DNA from: Hemileia vastatrix
Lineage: Eukaryota > Basidiomycota > Pucciniomycetes > Pucciniales > Zaghouaniaceae
Assembly (NCBI GenBank): GCA_030280995.1
Contig: JASXTE010000015.1
Coordinates: 17,622,001-17,686,000 of the forward strand
DNA: 64,000 bases
Direction: 5' to 3'
Every line of letters begins with the position of its first letter. Within the stretch, counting starts at the first letter, position 1. The notes below the pieces were generated by a model that was given only the letters and a program-made list of their open reading frames with translations, was not told where the DNA came from and searched no databases. Made by a program: the position numbers and the translations under genes. Of the stretch, positions 34,058 to 45,033 are shown piece after piece.

Positions 34058-34105
34058 TCTTTTGTCAGCTGAATAATTTTTGTAAGTTAATTTAGAAGAA
34101 CCTAC

Positions 34106-34180
34106 AGATTCAGTGTCAACATCCACTTCAATTTCATCCACATGTAAGTTATCCATGTTGTTAGCCAAACTACTGGACAT
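34106..34180 (-). pseudogene. Element A gag exon 1
   Basis: Minus-strand ATG at 34180; 25 codons beginning MSSSLANNMDNLHVDEIEVD, matching the 25-codon exon 1 of F. It is followed by GTAGGT (donor). The 55-nt intron is interrupted by E: 34105-34058 on this side and 24326-24320 on the other, ending CTACAG before exon 2 at 24319. Direct proof that E landed inside A gag. Confidence 0.75.
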
Positions 34181-34881
34181 AAAAACTGTGAAAAAGAATC
34201 AAAATGATTTAAATGATTCAAATTAGTGTTTTCAAAATTAAATATAATCCAATGATTTTTTAACAAAAACAAAAAATTTAAATTTTTATTCAAAAATCAA
34301 TGAATTAATAAAAAATGTAATACAAAAATATGTAATTACAATTGTTTATTAAGAAATACCAATAATTATTATAGGACCAACCAAAACAGGTTTAATAAGT
34401 CAACTAAAAATAATTAATACAAAAAATTATATTGAAAATATTGGGACTAAGCACTGAGTACTATTATGGTCAATCAATAAATCAAAAAAATTTTTAATAA
34501 AAATTAATTTAATCATTTATTAAGAATTTAATGATCTTCTAGGACTAAGAGTATAGCTCTATTATGGTCAACTAGGAATAAAAAATTAATAAAAAATTTA
34601 AACACTTTCACTCAGTGATTCAGAAATTAAGCCACAATCACTGTTATTGCAATAAAAATTTAATAATATAAGTGAGAGATGCAAAGGTTAACTTACTATA
34701 GTGATCAAGAAATCACTTCAAAATTATATATTATTTAATATATTATAAACCCAAAAGTTTGAACCCAAGTTCAAAAAACGGCTGTGGCAAAAATTTTCTT
34801 TTTTTGTTTTAGGTGGTCTGTGCACAATGTCCTTTGTTGCAAATAGGTGTATTGTTGTTGCTGTTTGGAAAGGCACTCAAT
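34181..34881 (-). promoter_or_regulatory. Element A leader and primer site
   Basis: Minus-strand leader similar to that of F, with repeated 'gaccataatag' motifs. The primer site TGAGTGCCTTTCC ends at 34879, two bases from the LTR, which ends in CCAACA at 34882. No gene; minus-strand ORFs here are low-complexity. Confidence 0.7.
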
Positions 34882-35448
34882 TGTTGGCTAGTCATCTAGA
34901 AGAAGGGTAATAAGAGGGAAAGATGAAGAGGAGGAAAAAAAGGATATAATGAAAAGGGTTTACAAAGGGTAAAAGAAATGAATTAATAAAAGGATTGAGT
35001 TATTTAAAAAAGAGGCAATTACTATTTCTTGAGATTGACACAACAGTGAGGGTTTATTTAATTATAATATATTTATTTTAATAAGTATTTATCATCAATG
35101 TGCGGCAAACAATTACTATTATTAATAGACTTACTGCAACCTTAGATTATTTATTTACTTTTTAAATTAGATTCATAGTACTAATAAAAATAAAATAAAC
35201 GTATTGTATTTAAAAATGTATTTAAGTTGAGTGTATAATAAGTGATGGGGCTACAGGGGGTTACTCAAGGCCTTTATATAGGCAAGGGGCCCTCTGGAGC
35301 GCCATAATAAAGTATATACAAAGAATAATAAAAACATAATAACAAATAACTAATGTTGAGTAAATGTAAGGGGAAATATGACACAATTAAATAAGACACA
35401 TGAGTTAGAGCCCAGATATCCACCAATTTAAACCCAAACAGTTACTGT
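34882..35448 (-). repeat. Element A 5' LTR, R/U5-side part (cut by G)
   Basis: 567 bases of an LTR like that of F, including the TATATAAAGG promoter box (35274-35281, minus strand) after GGCGCTCCAGAGGGCCCC. It ends at the G LTR start (35449). The upstream half of the LTR should lie beyond G. The flank ACTGT (35444-35448) recurs at 59621-59625, but continuity there is unproven. Confidence 0.8.
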
Positions 35449-36592
35449 TGTGGCATTCCACATCTGGGTATACCACTTAGGTTTATTTTTAAGATTAGTA
35501 GCGATTTTCTGGATTATAAGGCTGGATATTTGGAATTGTGGAAGGTGATTATTATCATTGAATAGCCCAGATTTTTGTCTATCTTTTATGTCTTCATGGT
35601 TTTTATCATATTTTACTGTTTTCTTAGTGTTTTACTTGATTTATGGGTATGGTGTGCTGATGGAATGGCCACTGAACTCAAGTGCTCCGGTGCGCTCCGG
35701 TTTGCTCCGGTGATTTTCCGGTGGAAAAGCAAAGTGTACTGGAAAATTTCTGTCATTGTGGCAAAGTTTGGTCATGGTGGCAAAATTATCTCACTGTGGC
35801 AAATTTAGCTCACTCTGGCAAAATTAGCTCATTATGGCAAAAAGAACTCATTGTGGCAAAATTTGCTCACAATGGGAAAGTCTGGTCACTGTAACAAAGT
35901 TTGGACACTGTATTAAAGTTTGGTGACTGTTGAAAAATTTGGCTATTGTGGCAAAATTTGGTTAGAATTTATTATGCTTATTAGATCAATAGTTTATTGT
36001 ACATCCTATGCATGTAGGGTATTGTTGGAAAGGTCTGGAGTAGGAGAATCAGATAGAAAGGGGGGAATATTAGTCTTCTAGAGGTTTTTGTCTCTTTATT
36101 TTTGATTAGAGGGGTCTTTTTGAATAATTAACAATCACATTCATATTTTTCATTACTCAAAAAAATTAAATAAAATTATAATACCCTTATAACATTTATA
36201 TTTTTTATAAAAATTTTGAAATACAACACAACAATTATATTTTCATCACATTTAGAGTATCATTGGAAAGGTCTCCATCTCAGGGACTTGTTTTTATTGT
36301 TAAATCATTTAAAATAAAATCTTTATAAAAACATATAAGTCTATCTTTTCAGATCTTTCACTGGTACACCTTAATTTTTGTCATCAGCATTTCTTTTTCA
36401 ACAGCTACTATTTCTAAATCTCAATTAGCATTTATAAATCAGAGGTTCATATATTTCCATCAATTCAAGTAGACTAGAGAGCTTAGTTATTTGAACAACC
36501 CTTATTTTACTTAGAAGGACAGGGTTTTCTTCGGTTTATCCAACTCCTTTGGATTCTGCTTACAGCAAGGCGACTGTAAGAGTCTACCTACA
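35449..36592 (+). repeat. Element G 5' LTR
   Basis: 1144 bases, TGTGGCATTCCACATCTGGG...GTCTACCTACA. Contains a degenerate array of 'actgtggcaaaatttggtc' units (about 35750-35960), as do the H LTRs. Followed by TGGCGCCCAATTTGGGG (36597-36613), the primer site. Confidence 0.88.
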
Positions 36593-36769
36593 TATTTGGC
36601 GCCCAATTTGGGGTTCAAAATAGCTATCTTTTTCTAAGACTTATTTAGATCTAGGACTTTCTTAGCCTGCAAGAGGCTTATTCTTTGGAGCTCTTATCAA
36701 TTTTATTTTATTAGCCTGCAAGAGGCTTGCTTATTTTTGACTGTTTAAATGCTTTCTTACTTTATTTGG

Positions 36770-38567
36770 ATGTCTTCTGCTGCTGCTTCTGGAACTTCTC
36801 TTCCTCTCACTCTTTCAGTTAGGATTGATTCTTGGGATGGCCCAAAGTTTAATGGGGAGAAAGTTAAATGGTTTATTGGCAGGTATGAAGCTGCTGCTGC
36901 TGTTGATGGTGCTTCTCGTGTGGATATGGTGAAGCAGGTTAGATTTTTTATTGCTGATAGGGAGGTGGAAAAAGAAGTCATTGCTATTCAGGATTTCAAG
37001 GATAAGGATTGGGTAAAGCTTTCAAAGGCTATGGTTGATAGATGGGGTGTTAGGTTTACTATGCTGGAACTTAATAAAATTGTTGGTGATTGGCAGGCAA
37101 AGAGTGGTGTTTCTTCCATGGCTGAATTTAAGAAGCTATGTGTATGTGTTCAATTTGATGAAGTGGTCAAATATCTTATTTTGGTGGACAAATCAGTGCA
37201 TGAAAATCAAGCTAAGGATCTGTTCTGGTCAGCTTGAAGCAGAGATATTTGAATAGACGTCTTGAAGGATCTTTCAAGAAAGAATTTAATTAAGGAACTA
37301 CCCAATGGCAAGCAAAAATTTCCGGCTTTAGAGATTATTAAGGAGAATATTCAGGCCCATTTTAATTTAATGGCATTGGATAAATATCAGGAGTCTTGCA
37401 CTCAGTATGTCAGAAAGGTTAGTGAAGTTTTGGCTGAAAATAATGATATTATGGTCAAAGCTCAAAAAGCCAAGAAGGCTCAAATGGGACAACTGGTGGC
37501 AAAAGTTGAGGGCAATGTGGACAAAAAGATGGTCAATAATTTGGCCAATTTAAAAAAGAAATTAAAGATTTTTGTCCAAGAGACTAAGAAGGCCAATAAG
37601 ACCCCAATTGCTTCTTTGTCGACATCTACTTCTTACCAATCAAGGGGATATGAACGTCGAAATTTTTATGGCAATGGCAATGGTAACCGCTTCTCTGGAA
37701 ATGGAAGGAATGGGAATGGTAATGGTGGAAATGGATCAGAGGTGGCTATGATGAGCCAAAGGTGTGCTCCTATTGTAATAGGAGGGGCACAGAGCTGGAG
37801 TATCTTTTACTCTTGATAAAGACTTGGATGCTGGGAGAGTGTTATTTGATAATAAAGTTTATAAATTTCCTGATGGATTGTTCATCAAGCCCAGAAATGG
37901 ACAAGAACCTTCTGATTTGGTTAGAAGGAATATGGCGGCTGAAAGAAGAGCCCGGTTTGAAGAATCAAAGGATGATGATGATAATGCCAAAGGTGGAAAA
38001 AATGGTGATGGTAAAAGCTGTGGTAAAGCTGATAAAGGTAAAGAGAAAGAGGTCAGTAAGGCCACATTTTCAACTTCTTTTGGTGGTTTGGAGCTGGAAA
38101 CGGTTGCTAGAGTGGAGGGTGACTGTATGACTGGCAAATATGATGTTGATGCTGCTAGAAGATCAGCTGCTACTAAAGCTAAAAGTAGCATTCAGAGACA
38201 ACTAAAGGCTAAACCTGGCAAGGCAATTAACAAGTCAAGACCTTACTCTAAGGAAAAAATTTATAGAATGCAGAAGGGGATGGCTGATATGGGGCCTCCT
38301 AGTTATGGCAAGTTTGATTTAAATGGTGAGCCTATGCCAGAAGATGATTCGGATTCTGAGAAGGACGTACCTTTGGCGTCACTACCCAGACCAAGTTTTA
38401 GTGGTCCCATCCCAATGGAGAGAGTAAGAAGGACTAGAGATGGATCAGGATTAGAGAAAGAAGCTGGTGATGGAGCTAGGGTTATCAGTAGTGAAGATGT
38501 TATTATGGGGGGTGAAGATGGCAATGAGGGTCCTCAAGAGGTGCCCAGGGCCAATTTTGTTAATTAA
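36770..38567 (+). pseudogene. Element G gag (stops and one frameshift)
   Basis: The start ATGTCTTCTGC at 36770 matches ATGTCTTCTCC in H. N-terminal block: RIDSWDGPKFNGEKVKWFIG, FFIADREVEKEV. In-frame TGA at 37235 and near 37250. The zinc knuckle begins CSYCNRRG at about 37761, but a one-base loss throws the His into the next frame, where coding continues from 37824 (DAGRVLFDNKVYKFPDGLF). A charged region and MQKGMADMGPPSYGKFDLNG follow. A structural protein remnant. Confidence 0.82.
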
Positions 38568-39332
38568 AAAGTCTAGTACAAGCGGGCAGTAGTATCCAGT
38601 CAAGAGAATGTGATGGAAAATGTTTTAAATAGGGTGAATAAACTTCAGATTCCCTTATCTTTGGGGGAGACTCTCACTATTAGTCTGGAACTTGCAGAGA
38701 AGCAGAAGAAGCATCTGACAAGGCAACAGGCTTCTGCTGGAGAGGTGAAATATATTTGTGAAAATGTCAAGAAGTTTGGGGAGGATGTTGAAACACATTT
38801 TTATGCTCTACTGGGCTACCTGGTGGTAACTCTTAATGGTAAAGAAGTAAAGGCCTTGTTTAATTCAGGGTCTCAAATTAATTTGATTTCTTTAGAGCAA
38901 GCAACGATTATAGGCTTGCCAATTAAAACTGGTACTGGGGAAAACCTCAGAAGTATTGGAGGGCATGCAACAGAGCTGATGGGTACAGCTGAGCATTTCA
39001 AATTAGGTATTGGTGGATCTATTGATATGTTTCACTTTTATGTGGCCAGAGTGGCAGTTAAAACTGTTCTTGGTGGTCCTTTTTTGATGGATTTTGTGGC
39101 CCGGATTGGCTATCAGTCTGGCATGGGTATCAGTTTGGAGATTACTGGAGAGGATATGAGGAGGCTACATATGTGGTTGGCATCTCCTGGAGATGAAGGT
39201 TGGTAGACACAGCCAGGGATCACTACTCTGTGTCAGTGTTGTACTTGCATCAAGAAGCAGCATATTAAACAGAATGCTTCTGGTGAACTATGTTTAGAGG
39301 GGAATTTTGGAGACCCTCATTTTTTGGGGTAG
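38568..39332 (+). pseudogene. Element G gag C-terminus and protease
   Basis: After TAA and TAG at 38565-38580 the same frame resumes (QIPLSLGETLTISLELAEKQ). The protease site is ALFNSGSQINLIS, with Asn in place of the catalytic Asp that H keeps (ALVDSGSQINLIS), so it is inactive. TAG at 39204 is a further break. The frame then runs CQCCTC...GDPHFLG to a TAG at 39330-39332, which H conserves as the natural gag-PR end. Confidence 0.8.
39320..39332 (+). promoter_or_regulatory. -1 ribosomal frameshift site in G (T TTT TTG GGG TAG)
   Basis: Heptamer TTTTTTG in register with gag-PR (CAT TTT TTG), followed by GGG TAG. Slipping back one base leads to frame 1, which encodes all of G pol from here to about 42793. 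H has TTTTTTA at the equivalent site. U UUU UUA is an established -1 slip site in retroviruses; use here is inference. Confidence 0.65.
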
Positions 39333-40995
39333 CTGGGGCTGATCACTCTAATGTTGCTATCTCTCTCCAGGATGAGATCCTGGATTGAAATAGGTCATCT
39401 CACTTGGAGATAATTCAAGTGGATTCTCAATTATTTTCTGTTAATAATACATTAAATTGTTATTATGTCTTCAAATTTTCAGTTTGTCTCACTTCTCTGT
39501 CAAATTTATTGATCACGTTCAAGAATGTATCAAGAGGGAAGATGTGAAATATTATGTTGAATAAAAATTGGAATGGTTTATTTTCTGACCTCCAGAAAGA
39601 GAGTAAACCACAATTATTTCATCAAAATTCTATAAAAAATCTTAGTATAATTAAAACACAAAAAAATATTTTTTTTGATAATTCGATTTGGGTCCTCCGG
39701 CAAGAGGATAAACTGCCAAATTTTTTTACTGGTGATTTTATGATGGATAAGGGAATTAAAGGTGTTGGAAAAATTGTTGATAAAATAGACAAGGGAAAAG
39801 AGAAAAGGGTTAAATTTAAAAATGAAATAAAATATTTTTCTACTTATATTGATTCTGATTCTGACAATTAAGTGAATTCCTTTGATGAAATTTTCAATGG
39901 TGATACAAAAATAAATATTTTGCCTCAAGTTTATGTAGATGTGGAGGCAGCAAAATATAAGAAGGTAGCAAATAAAATCCGACCAATTAATGAAATGCTA
40001 CCCGCTGAATTAAATCCACCTTTGAGAAGACCAAAGCTATCAAGAGATCCTTATGAATTTCCCTTGGTGAAGAATCCGCCCAAATTTTCTGAAACATCAA
40101 GAATCACTTTTGATAGATTAGGTGTTGTTAATTTTGAGCCTGATGGTTGGTTGTATGGAGAAGAGAAGAAGTTGTTGTTGGATGTGATGGTCAAGTGAGA
40201 GAAAGTCATTGCTTTTGTAGAAGAGGAGAGGGGTGTGTTGAAGCATTCCTATGGGGAGCCTTACAAGATTCCTGTGGTATGTCATGAGCCATGGAAGCAA
40301 AAACCGATCCCGATTCCGGCTGCATTAAAAGAAGCTTATATCAAAGTTGTCAGAGAACGGATTTCCACTGGACTGTATGAGCAATCATCATCAAGTTATT
40401 CTAGTCCGGTATTTTGTATCAAGAAACCAAATGGCAAACTTAGAGTAGTTCATGACCTCAGGAAATTAAATAGGGTTACAATAAAGGATGCTGGTATACC
40501 AACTAGTGCTGAGGAGTTTGTGGAAGTGTTTTCTGGGAGACTGTGTTATGGTTTATGAGATATTATGGGGGGATATGATGAGATAGAGTTGCATCCAGAC
40601 TCAAGGCCTCTCACTAATTTTGATACATTTCTAGGACAATTACAATTGACAAGATTACCTCCAGGGGCAACAAATCCAGTTACCATTTATCCAGCTCAGA
40701 TGGCTTGGATTCTTCAAGATGAAATTCCTCAATATGCTGGAATCTTTATTGACAATTGAGGAATTAAAGGACCTTCAACAGATTACAATAATGAAGTGTT
40801 GGAGGAGAACCCAGGGATACAAAAATTCATCTGGGAGTATGCAATCACTTTAGAGAGGATCTTTTTTAGAATTGAAGAAGCTGGTTTAACTATTTTGGGT
40901 TCAAAATTTTTATGTTGTGTGCAAGCTTAAGAGATTTTAGGTCATGTGGTATGTAGAGAGGGTAGGATTATGTCCAATAAGAAAGTGAATAAAAT
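39329..40995 (+). pseudogene. Element G pol linker and reverse transcriptase
   Basis: Linker (VAGADHSNV, similar to VDRADQSSS in H; LRQEDKLPNFF), then RT from about 39950: FCIKKPNGKLRVVHDLRKLN, the GGYDEIELHPDSRPLTNF block, LQLTRLPPGATN, and the active-site region GIFIDN, where H has ILIDD, so the second Asp is lost. In-frame stops at 40196, 40556, 40757 and 40927, all in the same frame. Dead enzyme. Confidence 0.82.
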
Positions 40996-41065
40996 TCAGT
41001 CCTGGCCAAGACCCAAGAATACGACCAAAGTTAGGGGGTTTTTAGGCATATGTGTTTATGTTTGA

Positions 41066-41707
41066 ATGTTTATCAAGGACTTTTCTTCATTGGCAGCTCT
41101 GTTGAGAAGGTTGACGAGAAAGAATGCAGACTGGGAGTGGGATGAAGAGTGTGAAAGGGTGTTTGAGAGATTGAAGAAGGTTGTGGGGAAGGATTTAGTC
41201 CTGCACAAGTTAGATTATGGAAAAGATTCTGGTAGGCTTTATTTAGCAGTTGACTCAAGTCAGGTTGCTGCTGGGGCAGTTTTGTCTCAGATGGATAAAG
41301 CTGGTTACATTAGGCCAGTTAGGTATGAATCTGTGGTATTCACCGAAGTCAAATCAAGATATTCTCAGCCAAAATTGGAACTGTGTGGAGTGGCAAAAAT
41401 TTTAAAGAAACTTCAAAATGTTTTGTGGGGCCAAAATTTCAAATTGAAAGTGGATGCAAAATCTTTAATTTAAATGATTAATTCCCCAAGTTTACCAAAT
41501 GCACCAATGACTAGATGGGTAGCATTCATTCAAAATTTTTCTTTTGACTTAGTTCATAAGCCTGGAAAAACTTTTACTATGCCAGATGGTTTGTCTAGAA
41601 TACCACCCACTGAAGATGATTCAGACTCAGAAGAGTTCAATGAAGATATACCTATGATTAAAGCCAGCACTAAAGGAGCTGAAGACTTTTCATACCTCCC
41701 CCAATAG
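41066..41707 (+). pseudogene. Element G RNase H region
   Basis: Connection and RNase H: KKVVGKDLVLHKLDYGKDSG, LYLAVDSSQVAAGAVLSQ, RPVRYESVVF, FKLKVDAKSLI, and the terminal FSFDLVHKPGKTFTMPDGLS. Stops include TAA 41471 (Gln codon in H) and TAG 41705. Same frame as RT. Confidence 0.8.
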
Positions 41708-43355
41708 GTTAAACTGGCAGGGCTATTGTGTGTAGATAATTATGGTGAGGACCTCCACCAAGAGGATAAACTGGAAAATTATTTTTATGAGGATAAAATT
41801 GATGAAATTGGTGTAGAAAAATTTGGTAAAAAAGATGTAGAAGAAGATTTTGTGTATATAGATGAAGATGGAGTGGTAGTTTGGGATAGTAGTAGGTTAA
41901 GGAAGGGTGTATATGTTTGAGAATTATAAAATTTGGTTAAAAAGGGTGAAGAAGAGAAAGAGGTATTTTTGAATTTGGTTTCTAAGAGGTTGAAAGGTTC
42001 AGATGAAGAAAATAGACTTAGCTCAATTAAGAAACAAATTTGTGGCCAATGTTTATTGGCTCATTCATGTGCAGGTGATATTAGTGATAGAGAAGTGCCC
42101 ATTGATATTATATTAATCGATTCTCAAGATGAAGTCTGGGGTCAGACTGGTTTTTATTTGGTTTTGTTCAAATATTTATTGACTTTAGAAAGGCCAGAAG
42201 ATTTTGAAGATGATGTATGGGTGGCTATAAAAAGGAATTCATCTATGTTTTACTTGTCTGGTAAAAGATTAATGAAAAGGAGGTATCCAAGTCCTCAAGT
42301 AGTTTTGACTCAAAAGAAAGGGCAAGAATAAGTTTTAAAGTCACTGCTTGAAGATCTTGGGCATAGAGGCATTGGAGAAATATTCAGAAGAATTGCTGAT
42401 AAATTTTGGTGGCCAGGCATGAAGATGGCTGTTAAAAAGTGGGTTCAGTCATGCAAAGAATGTCAAAGAATAAGTTATTTAAGGCCAAAAGAACCTGGAT
42501 ACGCAACCGGCAAAAATACTCTCTTTGGAAGGGTTAGCTTGGATGCCGTTCATATTAAGGAGGGATGGTATAAATATTTAATTCTAGCCAGAAATGATTT
42601 ATCTGGTTTGGGAGAGGCAGCACCTCTTATTAATTTGACTGCAAAAAATGTGGCAGAATTTATTTTGAAAAATTGGGTGTATCAATATGAAGTTATGAAA
42701 TTGGTAACGGTAGATGGAGGTCCTGAGTTTGGGACAGAGTTTAGAGAAGCTATATCAAAAGTTGGGTCAAAGGTTAGGGTAGAAACCCCTTAGTATCTTG
42801 AAGCTGAAGGTATGGTTGAAAGAGGGCATCAAGTAATGAAGGATGATTTAGTCAAAATGTGTGGGTCAAGTGCTGAAAAGTGGAGGCATTATTTCCGTTT
42901 AGTTTTATTTGCTGATTGAATAACTTCAAAAGGACAACCAGATTTTCCCCCTATGAACTTTTTTTTGGACAGAAAGCAGTTTTACCAGTTGATTTGGAAG
43001 CTGAATCATATCTTGGAGTTGACTGGGACACGGTCAAGACTACTGAAGAGTTATTATGTGCAAGAATGATGCAGCTAGAAAAGAAAGAAGAGTACTTAGA
43101 AAAGGCATATTTGCGGATTATGAAGATCTGAAATCAGTCAGTAAGATATTGGAATGAGAGGTTGGCACATCGACTTAGAAAACCTTTGAAAACTGGAGAT
43201 ACAGTTTTGGTGTATAATAGGAGTTTGGAGAGCCAATGGGGCAAGATGTTTTCAGATAGGTGGAATGGACCATATAAAGTCAAGGAACAAGTATCTGGCA
43301 GTTCATATGTTTTAGAAGAGTTGGATGGAGTGGTACTAAAAAATAGGGTAGACGC
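41708..43355 (+). pseudogene. Element G linker and integrase
   Basis: Linker with DLHQEDKLENYFYEDK, then integrase: zinc domain (LGHRGIGEIFRRIADKFWW...CKECQR), catalytic Asp in VSLDAVHIKEG, Asp in VTVDGGPEFGTEF, Glu in EAEGMVERGHQV, and the GPY motif WNGPYKVKEQ. TAG 42790, a frameshift near 42800-42910, TGA 42917 (region with Arg in H) and TGA 43129 break it. Cut at 43355 by H; the last residues lie at 58655. Confidence 0.82.
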
Positions 43356-44718
43356 TGTGGCATTCCAAATCAGGGTAGGCTACTTAGGAGAAAATTTTAT
43401 TGGACCTTGGTTGGAAGAAAATCATGGTGGTAGCAGGTGTTAATTTGGTTGAAGGGAGTTAACTGGATTTTTTTTGGGTGGATTTATGGTGATTTTTGGA
43501 GGATTTATGGTGATTTTTGGATGATTTATGGTGATTTTTGGAGGATTTATGGTGATTTTTTGGAGGATTTATGGTGTTTTGGAATGGATATTAGTTGGTA
43601 TTCCTATTGTTATATGCTGTTTTCATGGATTGGGTATTGTTTTTACTGGATTTTCTAGGGCTCTCTTGGTATTTTTGGTGGATTTAGTGTGCTCATGGAG
43701 TAGCGATTTTTTTCCGGTGCAAAAGCAAAGTCACTGTGGAAAAGTTAGTCATTGTGGAAAACTTTGGTCATTGGTGCAAAAATTCTGGGCACTGTGGCAA
43801 AGTTTGGTCACTTCAGAAAAGTCTGGGCACTGTAGAAAAGTCTGATCACCAGTGCAAAGTTTGGTCACTGCAGAAAAGTCTGGGCACTGTGGCAAATCTT
43901 GGTCACTGTAGAAAAGTCTGATCACCAGTGCAAAGTTTGGTCACTGTGCAAAGTTTGGTCACTATGCCAAAAGTTTGGCTATTGTGGCAAAATTTCGTTA
44001 GAAAGTTATTATGCTTACTAGATCAATAGTTTATTGTAGATCATATGCATGTAGGGTATTTTTGGAAAGGTCTGGAGCAAGAGAATCATAGGGGGAGGGA
44101 GAATCTTAGTCTTCTACATGTTTTTTTGTCTTTTAGTTTCGATAATAAGGGTCTTTTTTGATAATTAACAATATTTAACATATAACAATTATAATAAAAA
44201 ATATCAACATATAGGGTACCATTGGATAGCTCTCATCCTTGGTGACTCAAATTTATTTCTTTTCTTATAAAATTTATAAAATAAAAATATAATAAAGAAC
44301 ACTCTTTAATTTTGGTGGGAAACTGGGTAAATCTGGGGCAGACCTTTAATAAGGCAACTTTGAACAGATCATCCCAAGGGTAGTTTCTGGGGTACTTTAC
44401 TGTACTTTTCAGTCTCTAGGGCTAGTGTTGGGGCTTTTTCTAAGTATTTTCTGTGACTTGTATCAGTGTAATCTGGTATTAGGAATTTTTTTGGGGGGTT
44501 TAATCATTTATTTCAGTTATTTTTTTTCTATATTATAGGTTTCTAACACTTTCAAAGTCTTTCTCTCAGATTTTCAACTTATCCAGCTCTTCAAGCAGAT
44601 CTTCAAGCTTAGTTAATTGAATCTTACATTTACTTAGAGGGACAGGGATTTCTTTTTTGTTTTTCCAACTCCCTTGGATTCTGCCTGCAGCAAGGTGACT
44701 GTAGGAGTCTACTCTACA
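43356..44718 (+). repeat. Element H 5' LTR
   Basis: 1363 bases, TGTGGCATTCCAAATCAGGG...TCTACTCTACA. Contains four full copies of a 21-base repeat (43474-43560, unit ggatttatggtgatttttgg) and an array of 'tggtcactgtggaaaag' units (43725-43990). The open frame at 43437-43658 is only this repeat read as WRIYGDF. Confidence 0.9.
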
Positions 44719-45033
44719 TTTTTGTCGCCCAACATGGGGTTTGAATTCTCTAGCTTCTGAAGAAACTTAATTGTTGGACTTCTGGATTTTGGTTTTCTGG
44801 TTGTTGGATTTTGATTGGTTGGTTATTTGGTGATTATGGTAACTGGCTGAACCAGTACAGGATCTGTGGTAGTAGGGATCTAGGTATAGGGCTGAACCCT
44901 TTCTAGATCTGTTGTTTTTATTTTTGTTTGTTGTTTTATCATAGTAAAGGGCTGAATCCTTGTAGGATATTGTCGGTTGTCTGGTAAGGGGCTGAACCCT
45001 TGCAGATTTTATTGGTTTCTGGTGCTATTTGGG
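44719..45033 (+). promoter_or_regulatory. Element H primer site and leader
   Basis: GTCGCCCAACATGGGG at about 44724 matches the G/C primer core with one changed base (GTCG for TGGCG). The leader holds three or four copies of 'gggctgaaccctt' (44888-45000), a short direct repeat. No gene. Confidence 0.7.

Larger units (their letters stand above)
35449..43355 (+). mobile_element. Element G: lineage 2 Ty3/gypsy retrotransposon (5' part; continues at 58655)
   Basis: 5' LTR, primer site, gag, protease, frameshift site, RT, RNase H and integrase are present in order, all broken by stops. Element H begins at 43356, and G integrase-tail sequence continues at 58655-59265 on the far side of H. No G 3' LTR is found after that, so G is truncated at its 3' end. 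Confidence 0.85.
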
